DNA of 49,230 nucleotides from assembly GCA_002344345.1 (NCBI GenBank), contig DDTL01000020.1, positions 1 to 49,230 on the forward strand, written 5' to 3'. Below, piece by piece: positions 1 to 9,700 of the stretch (the first letter of the stretch is position 1; the number at the start of each line of letters is the position of its first letter). Both the position numbers and the translations under genes were made by a program. The notes below the pieces were generated by a model. That model was not told the origin of the DNA. It saw only the letters and a list, made by a program, of their open reading frames with translations, and ran no database searches. The DNA comes from Saprospiraceae bacterium UBA2365. Lineage in GTDB: Bacteria > Bacteroidota > Bacteroidia > Chitinophagales > Saprospiraceae.

Positions 1-156
1 CAAACGTTTATAATACAATTATTAGATAAGAAACAGTAGTTCGTTTGATCTTTAATAAAAACTTCGTTTAAAAAAAAATCATAGCACGCAACCATTTTAA
101 GTAGAATCCCGGTATAGTAGTTTGTTCTTAATTATTCATCAAAAAAACAAAAGACA

Positions 157-822
157 ATGAAGAAACACATTTTTGGTTTGCTACTGATAGGATTTTTTAC
201 CATGTTGTCCTGCAATACGGAAACCGAGTTGGTGACCGAGGAATCTATTGCTGACGTAATACTGGAAACGAGAGGTCTGACAAACGATTGCTTCGAATTT
301 GTTTATCCCATTTCTTTCCAAATGAGAGACAGCAGCATCATGGTGGTGAATTCAGATGAAGAGCTAATAGCGCTGAAAAACGAGGAACACGGAAGGTTGA
401 AATTGATTTTCCCTGTTAATGTTATCAATTCTGCCGGAGAGCCTGTGGTGGTCGAAGATCACGAGCAAATGCATCTGATCCTTGAAGAATGTGGTATTGT
501 CAGACCAGATGGGAAAGGTGGAAAACACGGAAAAGGTGGAAAAGGCGGAAAAGGCGGGCCTGGCGGATGGGCTTTCCATGAAGTGCCAAAATGTTTTGAA
601 CTGGTATTTCCCGTAACAGTGATCTTCCCGGATGAAACAATGGTTGAAGTGGCTGATAAAACTGCCATGCACGATACCTGGAAAGCCTGGAAGGAAGCAA
701 ACCCGAGTGTAAAAGGTGGTCCGGTATTTGAGTTTCCCATTCAGGTACTTAAAGACGGAGAAACCGAACCTGTTACAATAAATTCTAAAGAAGAATTGGA
801 GGCTTTGCGAAAGAGTTGTTAA
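157..822 (+). CDS. Repeat-containing lipoprotein with Gly/Lys-rich linker
   Basis: Not a family I can name. Residues 1-18 form an SPII signal (KKH, hydrophobic stretch, MLSC), with Cys19 as the likely lipidated residue, so the protein should sit on an outer or surface-exposed membrane. The mature part is a duplicated module. Each copy begins with a C-F-E-[FL]-V-[YF]-P strand (Cys45 and Cys146), continues to a second [FL]-x-F-P strand (about 83 and 191) followed by a G-E-x-x-V-x-[IV] stretch, and ends in Cys (Cys112 and Cys221). The copies are joined by a linker (about 119-137) made almost only of Gly and Lys with one His. A hairpin terminator follows within 20 bases, so it is probably transcribed apart from, or partly read through into, the sigma factor gene behind it. 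The ATG at 157 is followed directly by a typical signal peptide, which supports this start. Function unknown. Confidence 0.85.
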   Translation: MKKHIFGLLLIGFFTMLSCNTETELVTEESIADVILETRGLTNDCFEFVYPISFQMRDSSIMVVNSDEELIALKNEEHGRLKLIFPVNVINSAGEPVVVEDHEQMHLILEECGIVRPDGKGGKHGKGGKGGKGGPGGWAFHEVPKCFELVFPVTVIFPDETMVEVADKTAMHDTWKAWKEANPSVKGGPVFEFPIQVLKDGETEPVTINSKEELEALRKSC

Positions 823-840
823 AAATTTTCATTTTTGTGG

Positions 841-873
841 GCAGGAAATAGTTTTCCTGCTCTTTTATTTTTT
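841..873 (+). terminator. Rho-independent terminator after the lipoprotein gene
   Basis: The 8-bp stem GCAGGAAA (841-848) / TTTCCTGC (853-860) encloses the loop TAGT and is followed by a T-rich run (861-873). It lies 19 bases after the lipoprotein stop codon. It also argues against translation of the sigma factor from the ATG at 835, which would place the terminator inside the coding sequence. Confidence 0.8.
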
Positions 874-885
874 CCAATAAATAGT

Positions 886-1461
886 TTGAAGGGAGACATC
901 AATATAAAACTATTGATCGAGCAGGTTAAATGTTCGAGCGAAGCAGCCGAGTACAAGTTGTTCAGGCTCTTCTATCCCTATGTTAAATCAATATGTAACC
1001 GATATGGTGCAGGAGAACAGGAATCTCAGGAAATGGTGAATGACACCTTTTTGAAGGTATTCAGAAATATCGATAAATACGATCCTGAATTTGAGTTTAA
1101 ACCCTGGTTAAGGAAGGTCTGCATTAATTGTTGCCTGTCTTATAATAAGAAAAAATTTATTACCTATACGGCATTGGAACCTGATATGGCCAATCAGGTT
1201 TGGGATGATCAGGATTCCATCGTAGAGTATTTCAATTCGGAAGAATGTCTTTCAATATTGAAAGAATTATCACCACAATACCGAACCATATTTAATCTCT
1301 ATGTTTTTGAAGATATGAAACACCATGAAATTGCCCAGGAGCTGAATATCTCAGTCGGAACCTCCAAATCCAATCTGAACAGGGCAAAAGCTAAATTGAT
1401 CGAGATCATGAGAATGAAGAAACCTGATATTTTCAAACAGAAAATAGCATTAAATGGATAA
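886..1461 (+). CDS. ECF-subfamily RNA polymerase sigma factor
   Basis: Directs RNA polymerase to a small regulon, normally under control of the anti-sigma protein encoded next to it. Sigma region 2 is visible in the YPYVKSICNRYG...EMVNDTFLKVFRNIDKY...FKPWLRKVCIN stretch. Region 4 is seen near the C-terminus as LSPQYRTIFNLYVFEDMKHHEIAQEL followed by the helix-turn-helix NISVGTSKSNLNRAKAKL. The open frame extends upstream to an ATG at 835, but that ATG precedes a strong terminator (841-873) and would add a hydrophobic tail with no homology to sigma factors, so the TTG at 886 (LKGDINIKLLIEQ) is chosen. The last 8 bases overlap the next gene, which suggests translational coupling with the anti-sigma-like protein. 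The family call is firm; the start is inferred. Confidence 0.9.
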   Translation: MKGDINIKLLIEQVKCSSEAAEYKLFRLFYPYVKSICNRYGAGEQESQEMVNDTFLKVFRNIDKYDPEFEFKPWLRKVCINCCLSYNKKKFITYTALEPDMANQVWDDQDSIVEYFNSEECLSILKELSPQYRTIFNLYVFEDMKHHEIAQELNISVGTSKSNLNRAKAKLIEIMRMKKPDIFKQKIALNG

Positions 1462-2815
1462 TTTTTTACGCGATTTCAAAGAAAAGGTCAACCGGGCTAA
1501 AAAGCCGGAAGTTCAGCCATCAGATTGGGAGCTATTTAAAGCTTACAGATCTGGTGAATCAGTTAAACAAAAGCCTGTGATCCCAAAAAGAATTCCTAAA
1601 AGGATCATCGGTGGAGTTGCTGCTACACTTTTAATTGGTATTTCATTATTTGCCTATTTCACTTTTCCTGACAAAACCGGAGAAAATGATTTGACAATTG
1701 AGGGAAAAAACATGCAAAATAGAAATACACAATACGAGCTGTATGGATCAGATGAAAATCAAGGATCTGAAGCATTGGTTTTAGAAAATAATGAGGTAAA
1801 TAAGAAAGAACTTTCATTAAATACTCACACTAAAAACAATGAAAAAATCGGTCATGTAGAAAATTCTAAAAGATCGTCAAATAAGGTTGGATTACAATCT
1901 AACCAGAAAAATGCAAACATTTCCATTTTAAATGTATACAATACTCCACATTCGGATTTAACAAATACAGATTTAGCGCAAAAAGAAAATTTCCTTGAAA
2001 ACCAACAGAAAGCTTTAGAGGAAACGGATTTTGTAAATTCAGGTTTATCGATTAAAAATCCGGGAAATAATCAGTTTACCGGATACGAAAATGATGGCAT
2101 AACGGAGCTATCAGATTTTTCAAGGTTGGAGATTGAAGAATTGCAAAGAAAAAACTATTCCATTGAACAAAATCAGGAATCATTTGATTTAAATGGATCC
2201 TTTGCACTCAACCAAGTTGAGTCTGAAACACTGGTAAAAAATCATTTTCAGATAGGTGGTGCGATACATTTCATAGTTCCTGTTGAAGATAGGATCGGCG
2301 CAACTTTTCATTCCGGCAAACGAATTTTTGGCAGTTATCAGATTAATGACAAATTGAGCTTCGGTATAAACTGGTCGCAATCAGCATATACCAGGACGAT
2401 ACCGGACAAAAAAATGTATCCGAGTCTGGATGAGATCAATCCGAGAAGCACAGAAGACCAATTGGAAGAATTGACGGTAAATGCAAGTTTTAATAAAGCC
2501 GGATTGTATATACATTATGACATATTGCGGTTGGGTAAGTTGATCAATAAAATTGGTTTTGGTATCCAAAGGGATATTTCTTCAAAATTTGATTTTAAAA
2601 TGCACGTGAGAGATCCTTTGGGAGCGCCAAAAATTCAACATCAAAATAAAAACATAATACCCAAATCCAGGTATTTCATCACACCGCAATATCAGTTGAG
2701 CTACGCTATTGCTGATCATGTCAATATGTATGCTGATGCTCAATATGATATATCTTTGGCCCCTGGCAGAGAAAGGTATCTTAGTTTTGATGTAGGCGCT
2801 GCTTTTGTATTCTGA
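1454..2815 (+). CDS. Anti-sigma-like membrane protein with C-terminal outer-membrane beta-barrel-like domain
   Basis: Overlaps the ECF sigma gene by 8 bases, the usual arrangement for an anti-sigma partner. Residues 1-50 are charged and contain a PSDWELFKAYRSGE stretch that probably binds the sigma factor in the cytoplasm. Residues about 51-70 (IIGGVAATLLIGISLFAYF) are a single transmembrane helix. Residues about 71-263 are a low-complexity linker rich in Asn, Glu, Lys and Ser. Residues about 264-453 have alternating beta-strand character (GGAIHFIVP, GSYQINDKLSFGINWS, RYFITPQYQLSYAIADHVNMYADAQYDI) and end in YLSFDVGAAFVF. A terminal Phe after an amphipathic strand is the hallmark of outer-membrane barrels. 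The plain reading is a protein anchored in the inner membrane that also carries a barrel-like domain. The sigma-binding role is inferred from position and layout, not from a recognised anti-sigma motif. Confidence 0.8.
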   Translation: MDNFLRDFKEKVNRAKKPEVQPSDWELFKAYRSGESVKQKPVIPKRIPKRIIGGVAATLLIGISLFAYFTFPDKTGENDLTIEGKNMQNRNTQYELYGSDENQGSEALVLENNEVNKKELSLNTHTKNNEKIGHVENSKRSSNKVGLQSNQKNANISILNVYNTPHSDLTNTDLAQKENFLENQQKALEETDFVNSGLSIKNPGNNQFTGYENDGITELSDFSRLEIEELQRKNYSIEQNQESFDLNGSFALNQVESETLVKNHFQIGGAIHFIVPVEDRIGATFHSGKRIFGSYQINDKLSFGINWSQSAYTRTIPDKKMYPSLDEINPRSTEDQLEELTVNASFNKAGLYIHYDILRLGKLINKIGFGIQRDISSKFDFKMHVRDPLGAPKIQHQNKNIIPKSRYFITPQYQLSYAIADHVNMYADAQYDISLAPGRERYLSFDVGAAFVF

Positions 2816-2842
2816 AAAACACCCGCCATAAGAGCGCGGGTG
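2816..2842 (-). terminator. Terminator for the first S74 fibre gene (minus strand)
   Basis: CACCCGC (2820-2826) and GCGGGTG (2836-2842) form a 7-bp GC-rich stem. On the minus strand it is followed by TTTTT (plus-strand A run 2815-2819). It begins directly at the stop codon of the convergent anti-sigma gene and ends 64 bases past the stop of the minus-strand fibre gene. Confidence 0.7.
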
Positions 2843-2906
2843 CTACAATGAATGGGTTTTCCATTTCCCACCAAATACAATTTGGAATGGTCAAAAAGAA
2901 GAAATT

Positions 2907-5900
2907 TTATTTTGAAGCTGTTTTGGTGGAGTTTAATTCCAACAATGCAGAGATCCTTTCCTGTTGATACTGAACCATCTTTTTCAGTTCGTCAATCTCA
3001 GATTGTTGGGAAATGATCATATCATGTTGTTCCTGGATTGCTTTAATAGAGACAATCAATGCGCTGTAACTGTCCAGTTGCAAAATTTCTTCTGTTTCTC
3101 CTTCAAGAAATTCACCGCTACCTTTCACAGATTCTGGAAAAACCTGTTTGAATTCCTGTGCAATAAAGTTGTAATAATAATGATCAGAAATTCCGGAATT
3201 ACGTTTTTTCCAGTTTTCAGTGTATTTGAATTTAACAGGTCTTAATTTCATGATGGTTTCACAGGCGTTTTCGATATCCCTTATGTCTGTTTTGATTCTC
3301 CTGTCCGAATTGGCAAGCCAGCTACCGGCAGTTGATTTGGAGGCATCGCCATTCACTTCCAGGGCATTTGAAGACGGATCACGTGCAACACCTAAATTTC
3401 CGGTTATATAGAGGCTGTTTGCTGGTGTTGTGGTATGATTGGATCCAACACTAACGCCTCCGTTGCTTAAAACAAGCAATTCTGTTCCTCCATTAACCTG
3501 AACCCTGAACGCATCCGTATCAGCTGGTGCATTTACATGAAGTTTGGTGTTGGGACTTGTCGTTCCTATCCCAATGAATTCATTGGAAAGATTTCCAAAA
3601 AGAGTGGTCGATTTACCCAAAACCATCTGGTCATCCCCCGAGGCAGATGGTACATCGATATCATAACCCAATATGATGTTATTGCTTCCAGACGAAATAT
3701 TATCCCCGGCTTTATACCCGATGAAAATGTTATTGCTTCCGTTGCTCCCTGAAGCTCCGTAACCTGACTGATACCCTAATGCCAGATTATTGCTGCCCGA
3801 GGTATTATTGTAAAGTGAATAAGCACCCAAAGATGAGTTATAAATACCCGTATTATTTGCAGGAATTGTACTGCCTGCAAGTGCATTATATCCTACAGCT
3901 GTATTATAGGAATATGATACGGTTAAATCATCATTTGCATTCATCATGGACGCATATCCTATTGCAGTGTTACCATTTTTTGCAACATTACTTGATAAAG
4001 CATATCGACCCAAGGCAGTATTTCTATTTCCGCTAATGTTAGAATTCAATCCGCCTAAGGTTGTATTATAGTCACCATCAACATTTGATAGTAAGCCCCC
4101 TATAGCTATATTATATATTCCATCAACATTATCCCTGAGAGATTGTACCCCTATTGCAATATTGCCCCAACCGATTGTATTGTAAGATAAAGCAGATGAT
4201 CCGACTGCAATATTTTGATAACCAGTTTCATTGGAGTTCAGTGCATAGGAGCCCAAGGCCGTATTCTCATATCCCGATGAGTTTAAAAAAAGTGTTTTAT
4301 AACCAATTGCTGTGTTGGAATAGCCTGTGTTGTTGTGAGAGCTTACGCTTCCCCTAAGAGCTTCGGCTCCAACTGCTGTGTTGTTGGTATTTTGTTGATC
4401 AGGACTACTATTTGCATAATACTGAGCATTATATCCAATGGCCGTATTATTGTTATTTGCTATATTATGGTAAAGAGTTCCAGGTCCAATAGCTGTATTA
4501 AAAGAACCATTTACATTGGAGTAAAGACTTCTATAACCTAAAGCAGTATTTCCAAAGCCAATTGTATTGGAAAACAATGATTTTGAACCGACAGCAGTAT
4601 TAGCAGTTCCCAGGGCGCCGCTTGCTCCAGTTCCATTGTGATAAAGACATGAATCCCCGAAGGCAACCAGATTCGATATTGTAGTATTTTGATATAAAGC
4701 ACTTGCACCAATGGCTAAATTGCTATAACCTGAGATATTATTATACATTGCTTCTTTACCAATGGCTATATTGTTACTTCCAGTGGTATTATTATTTAAT
4801 GAAACGCCTCCAAACGCGCAATTCGCATTACCAGTGGTATTATTATAAAGCGAGTGCATCCCAAAGGAAGAATTATAATTTCCTGTTGTGTTAAAAAAAA
4901 GAGCATCTGAACCATTTGCTGTATTGCTATATCCGGTTGAATTTTTATAAAGTGAATGTGCCCCTATTGCAGTATTGTTATTTCCAAGTGTATTTGTATA
5001 TAATGTTTTTTGTCCAATAGCTGTGTTATTCCATCCTTTTGTATTGGAAAACAATGATTTGGAACCCACAGCGGTATTATTGGTTGCTTCAGACAACTCA
5101 TTTGCACCTATACCATTATTATATAAACTTGAATCCCCGATGGCAACCAAATCAGTTTTAATTGTGTTTGAATACAAAGCATTCGCGCCCACGGCAACAT
5201 TACTTAAGCCTGAACTGTTGTTATAAAGAGCAGACCTGCCAACAGCGGTATTGTTGGAATTAACATTGTTATAGAGTGCATTTGAACCAATAGCAGTATT
5301 GGAGTTACCAGCAGTGTTGGTAGACAAGGTTTTATATCCACAACCTGTATTTTCATTACCTAGGGAATTCTGAAATAATGACATTCTTCCAAAAGCTGTG
5401 TTTTTCAGACCTGTTGTTTGATTGTTTGATAGCGCACTGTAACCTACTGCAATACTTTCAGATATATTGTCCAGAGCAAGCCTGCATTCTCCATGTACGT
5501 TATTCCGCAGGCTCATTTTCTCAGTCCCTCCCACATCAAATCGAATGATATCTTCATCGAGATTTTCCTCTACCTGTATTTTGGTGTCATTATCGCTATC
5601 AGCCAAAACTTTCTGGACAGCCGGCGCAGACCAGTTTGCAGCTCCTGCTCCACTTGCAGTCAGCACCTGGCCAATGGTTGCTGCACCGGAGGTAAGGTCT
5701 GCGGCAGTGACTGAGCCATTGATGATCTCTGCACTTCCCACAGCATTATCTGCAATTTCAGAAGAGGTAACAGCTCCTTGATTGATATGGGAAGCCAAGA
5801 TACCATCTGGTGCTATCTGCACCGTAACTGATCCCGAAGTACCACCGCCTGATAGCCCGCTACCTGCGATCACTCCGGTGATATCGCCTCCTGAATTCTC

Positions 5901-6431
5901 ATCTATGGAAGCTTCCCATGTTGAGGTGGCATTGTTCCATTTCAGCACATATCCGTGAGACGGGGACGCATTGCTCACATTCCTGCCCTGGATTGCCATA
6001 ACGGAAGGATTGGGGTAATTTCCCCCAAGATCACCTCCCGCTCCGGATCCGCTGGTAATATCATTGGAAGGATCTGTATCTCCGGTATTGTTGATCACCG
6101 AGCCGATGATCGAAATGCCGCTTCCTGCGGAATAAGTTATGTCCGGTTTAAGTTCAATCCAGGAACCAGTTGGTGTGTTGTAGAAAAAAAAGTTGCCAAA
6201 ATTTGTATCAAAAATCAGCAGCCCATTAGCAGGGGAAGCAATTGCATTTCTTTCAGATGTTGTCATCCGTGGTATTAACAGGCCTTTGGTTGTGCTTTTG
6301 ACATCCAGCATAGCACTCGGATCGGGAGCGCTAACATCATTATTGATACCAATGTTTCCCTGTGAGAATAATTGCATTGAACTGCCGGCAATGAATAAAA
6401 AAACAACGAGAAAGTGAATTGTTGATTTCAT
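2907..6431 (-). CDS. Giant surface fibre protein: YadA-head-like repeats with C-terminal peptidase S74 chaperone domain
   Basis: Predicted secreted trimeric fibre or adhesin. The start is the ATG giving MKSTIHFLVVFLFIAGSSMQ, a normal signal peptide; an in-frame ATG 24 bases upstream gives a worse one. After it comes a conserved Bacteroidota N-terminal block (GNIGIN...PSAMLDVKSTTKGLLIPRMT...GLLIFDT) and a Gly/Ser-rich section. Then follow about 33 copies of a roughly 17-residue repeat of the form NTAxGxxSLxxNxxGxx, as in left-handed beta-roll YadA/Hia heads. Near the C-terminus NSDRRIKTDI starts a peptidase S74 domain with the Ser and the Lys five residues later that make up the self-cleavage dyad (Ser about 1042), plus FIAQEFKQVFPE. 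A coiled coil (QSEIDELKKMVQYQQERISALLE) ends the protein. S74 domains are known from phage tailspikes, where they trimerise the fibre and cut themselves off. No T9SS sorting domain is seen, so the export route is unclear. A paralogue lies directly upstream. Confidence 0.88.
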   Translation of the reverse strand: MKSTIHFLVVFLFIAGSSMQLFSQGNIGINNDVSAPDPSAMLDVKSTTKGLLIPRMTTSERNAIASPANGLLIFDTNFGNFFFYNTPTGSWIELKPDITYSAGSGISIIGSVINNTGDTDPSNDITSGSGAGGDLGGNYPNPSVMAIQGRNVSNASPSHGYVLKWNNATSTWEASIDENSGGDITGVIAGSGLSGGGTSGSVTVQIAPDGILASHINQGAVTSSEIADNAVGSAEIINGSVTAADLTSGAATIGQVLTASGAGAANWSAPAVQKVLADSDNDTKIQVEENLDEDIIRFDVGGTEKMSLRNNVHGECRLALDNISESIAVGYSALSNNQTTGLKNTAFGRMSLFQNSLGNENTGCGYKTLSTNTAGNSNTAIGSNALYNNVNSNNTAVGRSALYNNSSGLSNVAVGANALYSNTIKTDLVAIGDSSLYNNGIGANELSEATNNTAVGSKSLFSNTKGWNNTAIGQKTLYTNTLGNNNTAIGAHSLYKNSTGYSNTANGSDALFFNTTGNYNSSFGMHSLYNNTTGNANCAFGGVSLNNNTTGSNNIAIGKEAMYNNISGYSNLAIGASALYQNTTISNLVAFGDSCLYHNGTGASGALGTANTAVGSKSLFSNTIGFGNTALGYRSLYSNVNGSFNTAIGPGTLYHNIANNNNTAIGYNAQYYANSSPDQQNTNNTAVGAEALRGSVSSHNNTGYSNTAIGYKTLFLNSSGYENTALGSYALNSNETGYQNIAVGSSALSYNTIGWGNIAIGVQSLRDNVDGIYNIAIGGLLSNVDGDYNTTLGGLNSNISGNRNTALGRYALSSNVAKNGNTAIGYASMMNANDDLTVSYSYNTAVGYNALAGSTIPANNTGIYNSSLGAYSLYNNTSGSNNLALGYQSGYGASGSNGSNNIFIGYKAGDNISSGSNNIILGYDIDVPSASGDDQMVLGKSTTLFGNLSNEFIGIGTTSPNTKLHVNAPADTDAFRVQVNGGTELLVLSNGGVSVGSNHTTTPANSLYITGNLGVARDPSSNALEVNGDASKSTAGSWLANSDRRIKTDIRDIENACETIMKLRPVKFKYTENWKKRNSGISDHYYYNFIAQEFKQVFPESVKGSGEFLEGETEEILQLDSYSALIVSIKAIQEQHDMIISQQSEIDELKKMVQYQQERISALLELNSTKTASK

Positions 6432-6467
6432 AATAAGTGATTGTTTTATGTACAATTATTTGATATT

Positions 6468-6475
6468 CAAATATA
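6468..6475 (-). promoter_or_regulatory. Candidate -7 element (TATATTTG) upstream of the first fibre gene
   Basis: On the minus strand TATATTTG matches the Bacteroidota TAnnTTTG consensus about 37 bases before the preferred start codon. No clear TTG -33 element is seen at the expected spacing, so this is tentative. Confidence 0.3.
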
Positions 6476-6710
6476 TCAGAAACGATAGAAAAATATCCGG
6501 AATTGACAGATGCAGAATTTTCGAGATAATAATGCTCATTTTTATCATAAAATGAAGAGGTCATGGACCTTTTCTTCAATTAAAATGCCTACATTTTTCT
6601 TTATTAATTGTACATGCAAAAATATACCAAAATTTTATTAAAAACCAAATCAAAAAATGACATTTTCTCTGGAATCCATTGAAAAATTTATCCAAATAGT
6701 AAGGTTAATA

Positions 6711-6745
6711 ATAAAAAAAACACCTGCTGTTCAGTCAGGTGTTTT
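6711..6745 (-). terminator. Terminator after the second S74 fibre gene (minus strand)
   Basis: A 10-bp stem AAAACACCTG (6717-6726) / CAGGTGTTTT (6736-6745) with a 9-base loop. On the minus strand it is followed by a run of T (plus-strand A 6713-6720). It lies 55 bases past the stop of the upstream fibre gene, so the two paralogues are separate transcription units. Confidence 0.85.
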
Positions 6746-6799
6746 ATGAATTGATTTAACGGAGGCCACTAAATATTTTAACTCATTGCAGGCAGAATT

Positions 6800-9700
6800 T
6801 TATTTTGAAACCACCTTTGATGCATTGAGCTCCAGCAATGCGGAGATCTGCATCTGTTGTTGCTGAACGATCTTTTTCAGTTCGTCGATCTCGGATTGTT
6901 GTTCTTTGACCGCTTCTACGAGTACTGCGGTCATTTTATCATAGGACACTGATTTATAGCCATTATCTTCTGTCACTACAAATTCAGGAAATTCCTTTTC
7001 CAGTTCCTGTGCAATAAATCCGATATGTTTTCCTTTTCCTGCCTGGATCTGGTCATCCTGATTCAGGTCATATCTTACTCCTCGTATTTTAACTATCTTT
7101 TCAAGTGAATTTTCGAGTGTGGTGATGTTTTGTTTATAACGTATATCTGAGTTGGTCAGCCAGGAGTACCCGCTCTCCACCCGGCCATTTCCGGCTGTGA
7201 TATCCAGTTTTTGACCGGGATCAATATTACCGATCCCCAGGCGACCGTTTTTCACAGAGACATTGCCACCATTGTACAGGTAAAGATGTCCCTGGGAGAC
7301 ATTGATCCCGATTGCTGCAACATACCCGGAAGTACTATAAAATCCAATATCTGAGACATTGTTAGATTGTATCCTGATTCCGGCATCTCCAGAATTGTTT
7401 CTAAGGTGTACCAATTCAGCTGGGCTATCGGTTCCGATCCCGATATTTCCATTTTTCAAAACTGTCAGCGCATTTTTTCGGTTGGAAGTGCTGGTGCCGT
7501 TTCCTATCACAAATAGCCGGTCATCCGTATCCCATGCGATTGGACTACCAGGAGTGTATGAAGTGGAGTATGCTCCAAAAACGGATTCAACAAATGAAGG
7601 AGCATCATTATTTAATCCTGTGGCAAGTGAGTTTTTCCCTGAAGCGCCATTTAAATTTCCCATGACCGTTGAATAATCACCATTTGCTGAATTACTTGCC
7701 CCCAAAGCAGTGGCATTTAATCCATTAAGCCAGTTATCTCTTCCCAGTCCGACAGAATTTATTCCATTGGCTGTGATAAGTTCTCCTATTGCAATTGATT
7801 TTTCAGCATATGCTGAGGAATTCTGCCCTATTGCAACTGAATTTGCTCCTTCCGCAAACACACCTTGTCCAACTGCAATTGAATTAGCTCCTTCCGCTGT
7901 TGGATCTTGTCCCAATGCAACAGAATAATTACCAATATTTGTTTTGTTCCATTGTGTGCCACTAACACTACCAACTCTGAAAGCAGCCTTGTCTGGATAC
8001 CACATCAACCTGGTACCTGCACCCGTGGTAGCCGGTTCACCAGGGGTTGTTTTGTAAGATCCCGCAAACAGTACATTGCCTTCGCTTGTTCCGATACCAT
8101 TGATGTGGAGAAGTGCATTGGTATTAGGCGTTGTTCCGATGCCGACATTACCGGTATTCGTGATCCTAATCCTTTCCGTGTTGTTGGTTCCAAAAGCCAG
8201 GTAGTTATTGGAACGGTTGTATATCGTCCTATCGGCACCGGATACATGAATATTACCTGCGACTTCCAGTCTTTCATTGGGAGCAATCAAACCAATTCCA
8301 AAGTTTCCTGTGTTGGTGAATCGGGCTCTCTCTGAATTATTCGTTCCAAATGCCAGATAATTGTTGCTTCTGTTGAAAATCGTCCTGTCAGCTCCTGAAA
8401 GATGGATATTTCCAGCCACTTCCAGTTTTTCATTGGGCGTGGCCGTGGCGATACCCGTGTTGCCGTTTTTCAAAATGGTCAAAGCATTGCTTCTCGCAGT
8501 GTGGTCAGTTCCGTTGGCTACAACAAACAATCGATCTCCTGCATTCCAGACGTTTATCCCTGTTGGGGTATAAACTGTATTATACTGTCCGATCACCGTT
8601 TCAGCGAATGACGGAGCAGTCGTATATGAGCCAATTGCAGTTGAAGAGTTACCTGTTGCATTGGTATTTACACCCAGTGCAGTAGCAAAATCGTTCGATG
8701 CAGTTGTACTATAGCCCATTGCCACACAGGATGTTGCTGAAGCTTTTGTATTAAGACCCACAGCCATAGAATGGGTACCTATGTTTGTTTTATCCCATTG
8801 GGTTCCCTCAACCTGCCCCACTCGAAATGCAGCATAATCGGGATACCACATCAGCCTGGTACCTGCCCCGGAAGCCGGTGGATCGCCTGCTCCGGAAATT
8901 TTCCTTTGACCGGTGAAAAGCACATTGCCACCTCCTGTTCCGATGCCATTTGCATGCAGAATGGCTTTGGGAGTTGTGGTTCCAATACCAATGCGCTTAT
9001 TTAAGATATCGCCGTAAAGAAGCAGAGAATCTCCGATAATCATTTGATAACTTCCTGTTGCTGAAGGCGTTTCTACATTATCACCCACTACAATGTTGTA
9101 GTTTCCGGTGGTAATATTCTTACCTGCATGATGACCTAAGACAATATTGTTGGTACCGGTGGTAATTTCAAATCCGGCTCGGTTACCAAGTGCTGAATTT
9201 AAGTTACCTGTATTTTTATACAGTGCTTCGGACCCGATCGCAGTATTGTTGAAGCCAATTTCATTTGAATTGAGCGCACTATGTCCAAGTGCGCTGTTGC
9301 CCGATCCGGAAATATTTGCATACATGGTTACCGTACCTATTGCAACATTGTAGTTGCCGGAGGTATTATTGAAGAGCGTTCTTGAACCATAAGCCGTATT
9401 GAACTTGCCCTCAGTATTTTTATTTAAAGAATTCCATCCGGATGCAGTATTTTCATATCCGGTAGTATTTGAGTTCAAGGACTTCAATCCTACAGCACAG
9501 TTATAGCTTCCTGTGGTATTGGCATAGAGCGATTTCGACCCAATGGCAGTATTTCCCGAAGAATGGCCAGAAAGCGTTGCACCTATACCATTGTTATACA
9601 AAGCGCTGTCCCCGATCGCTACCAGGTTGCTTCTTTCCGTATTTGAATACAAGGCCATGATCCCTACTGCGATATTTGAATTACCAGTGGTATTGGAGTA

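Noticed and set aside
2964..6417. Many plus-strand frames opposite the fibre genes
   Set aside because: They are shadows of the repetitive coding strand: compositionally biased, short and broken; the minus-strand frames carry signal peptides and known domains.
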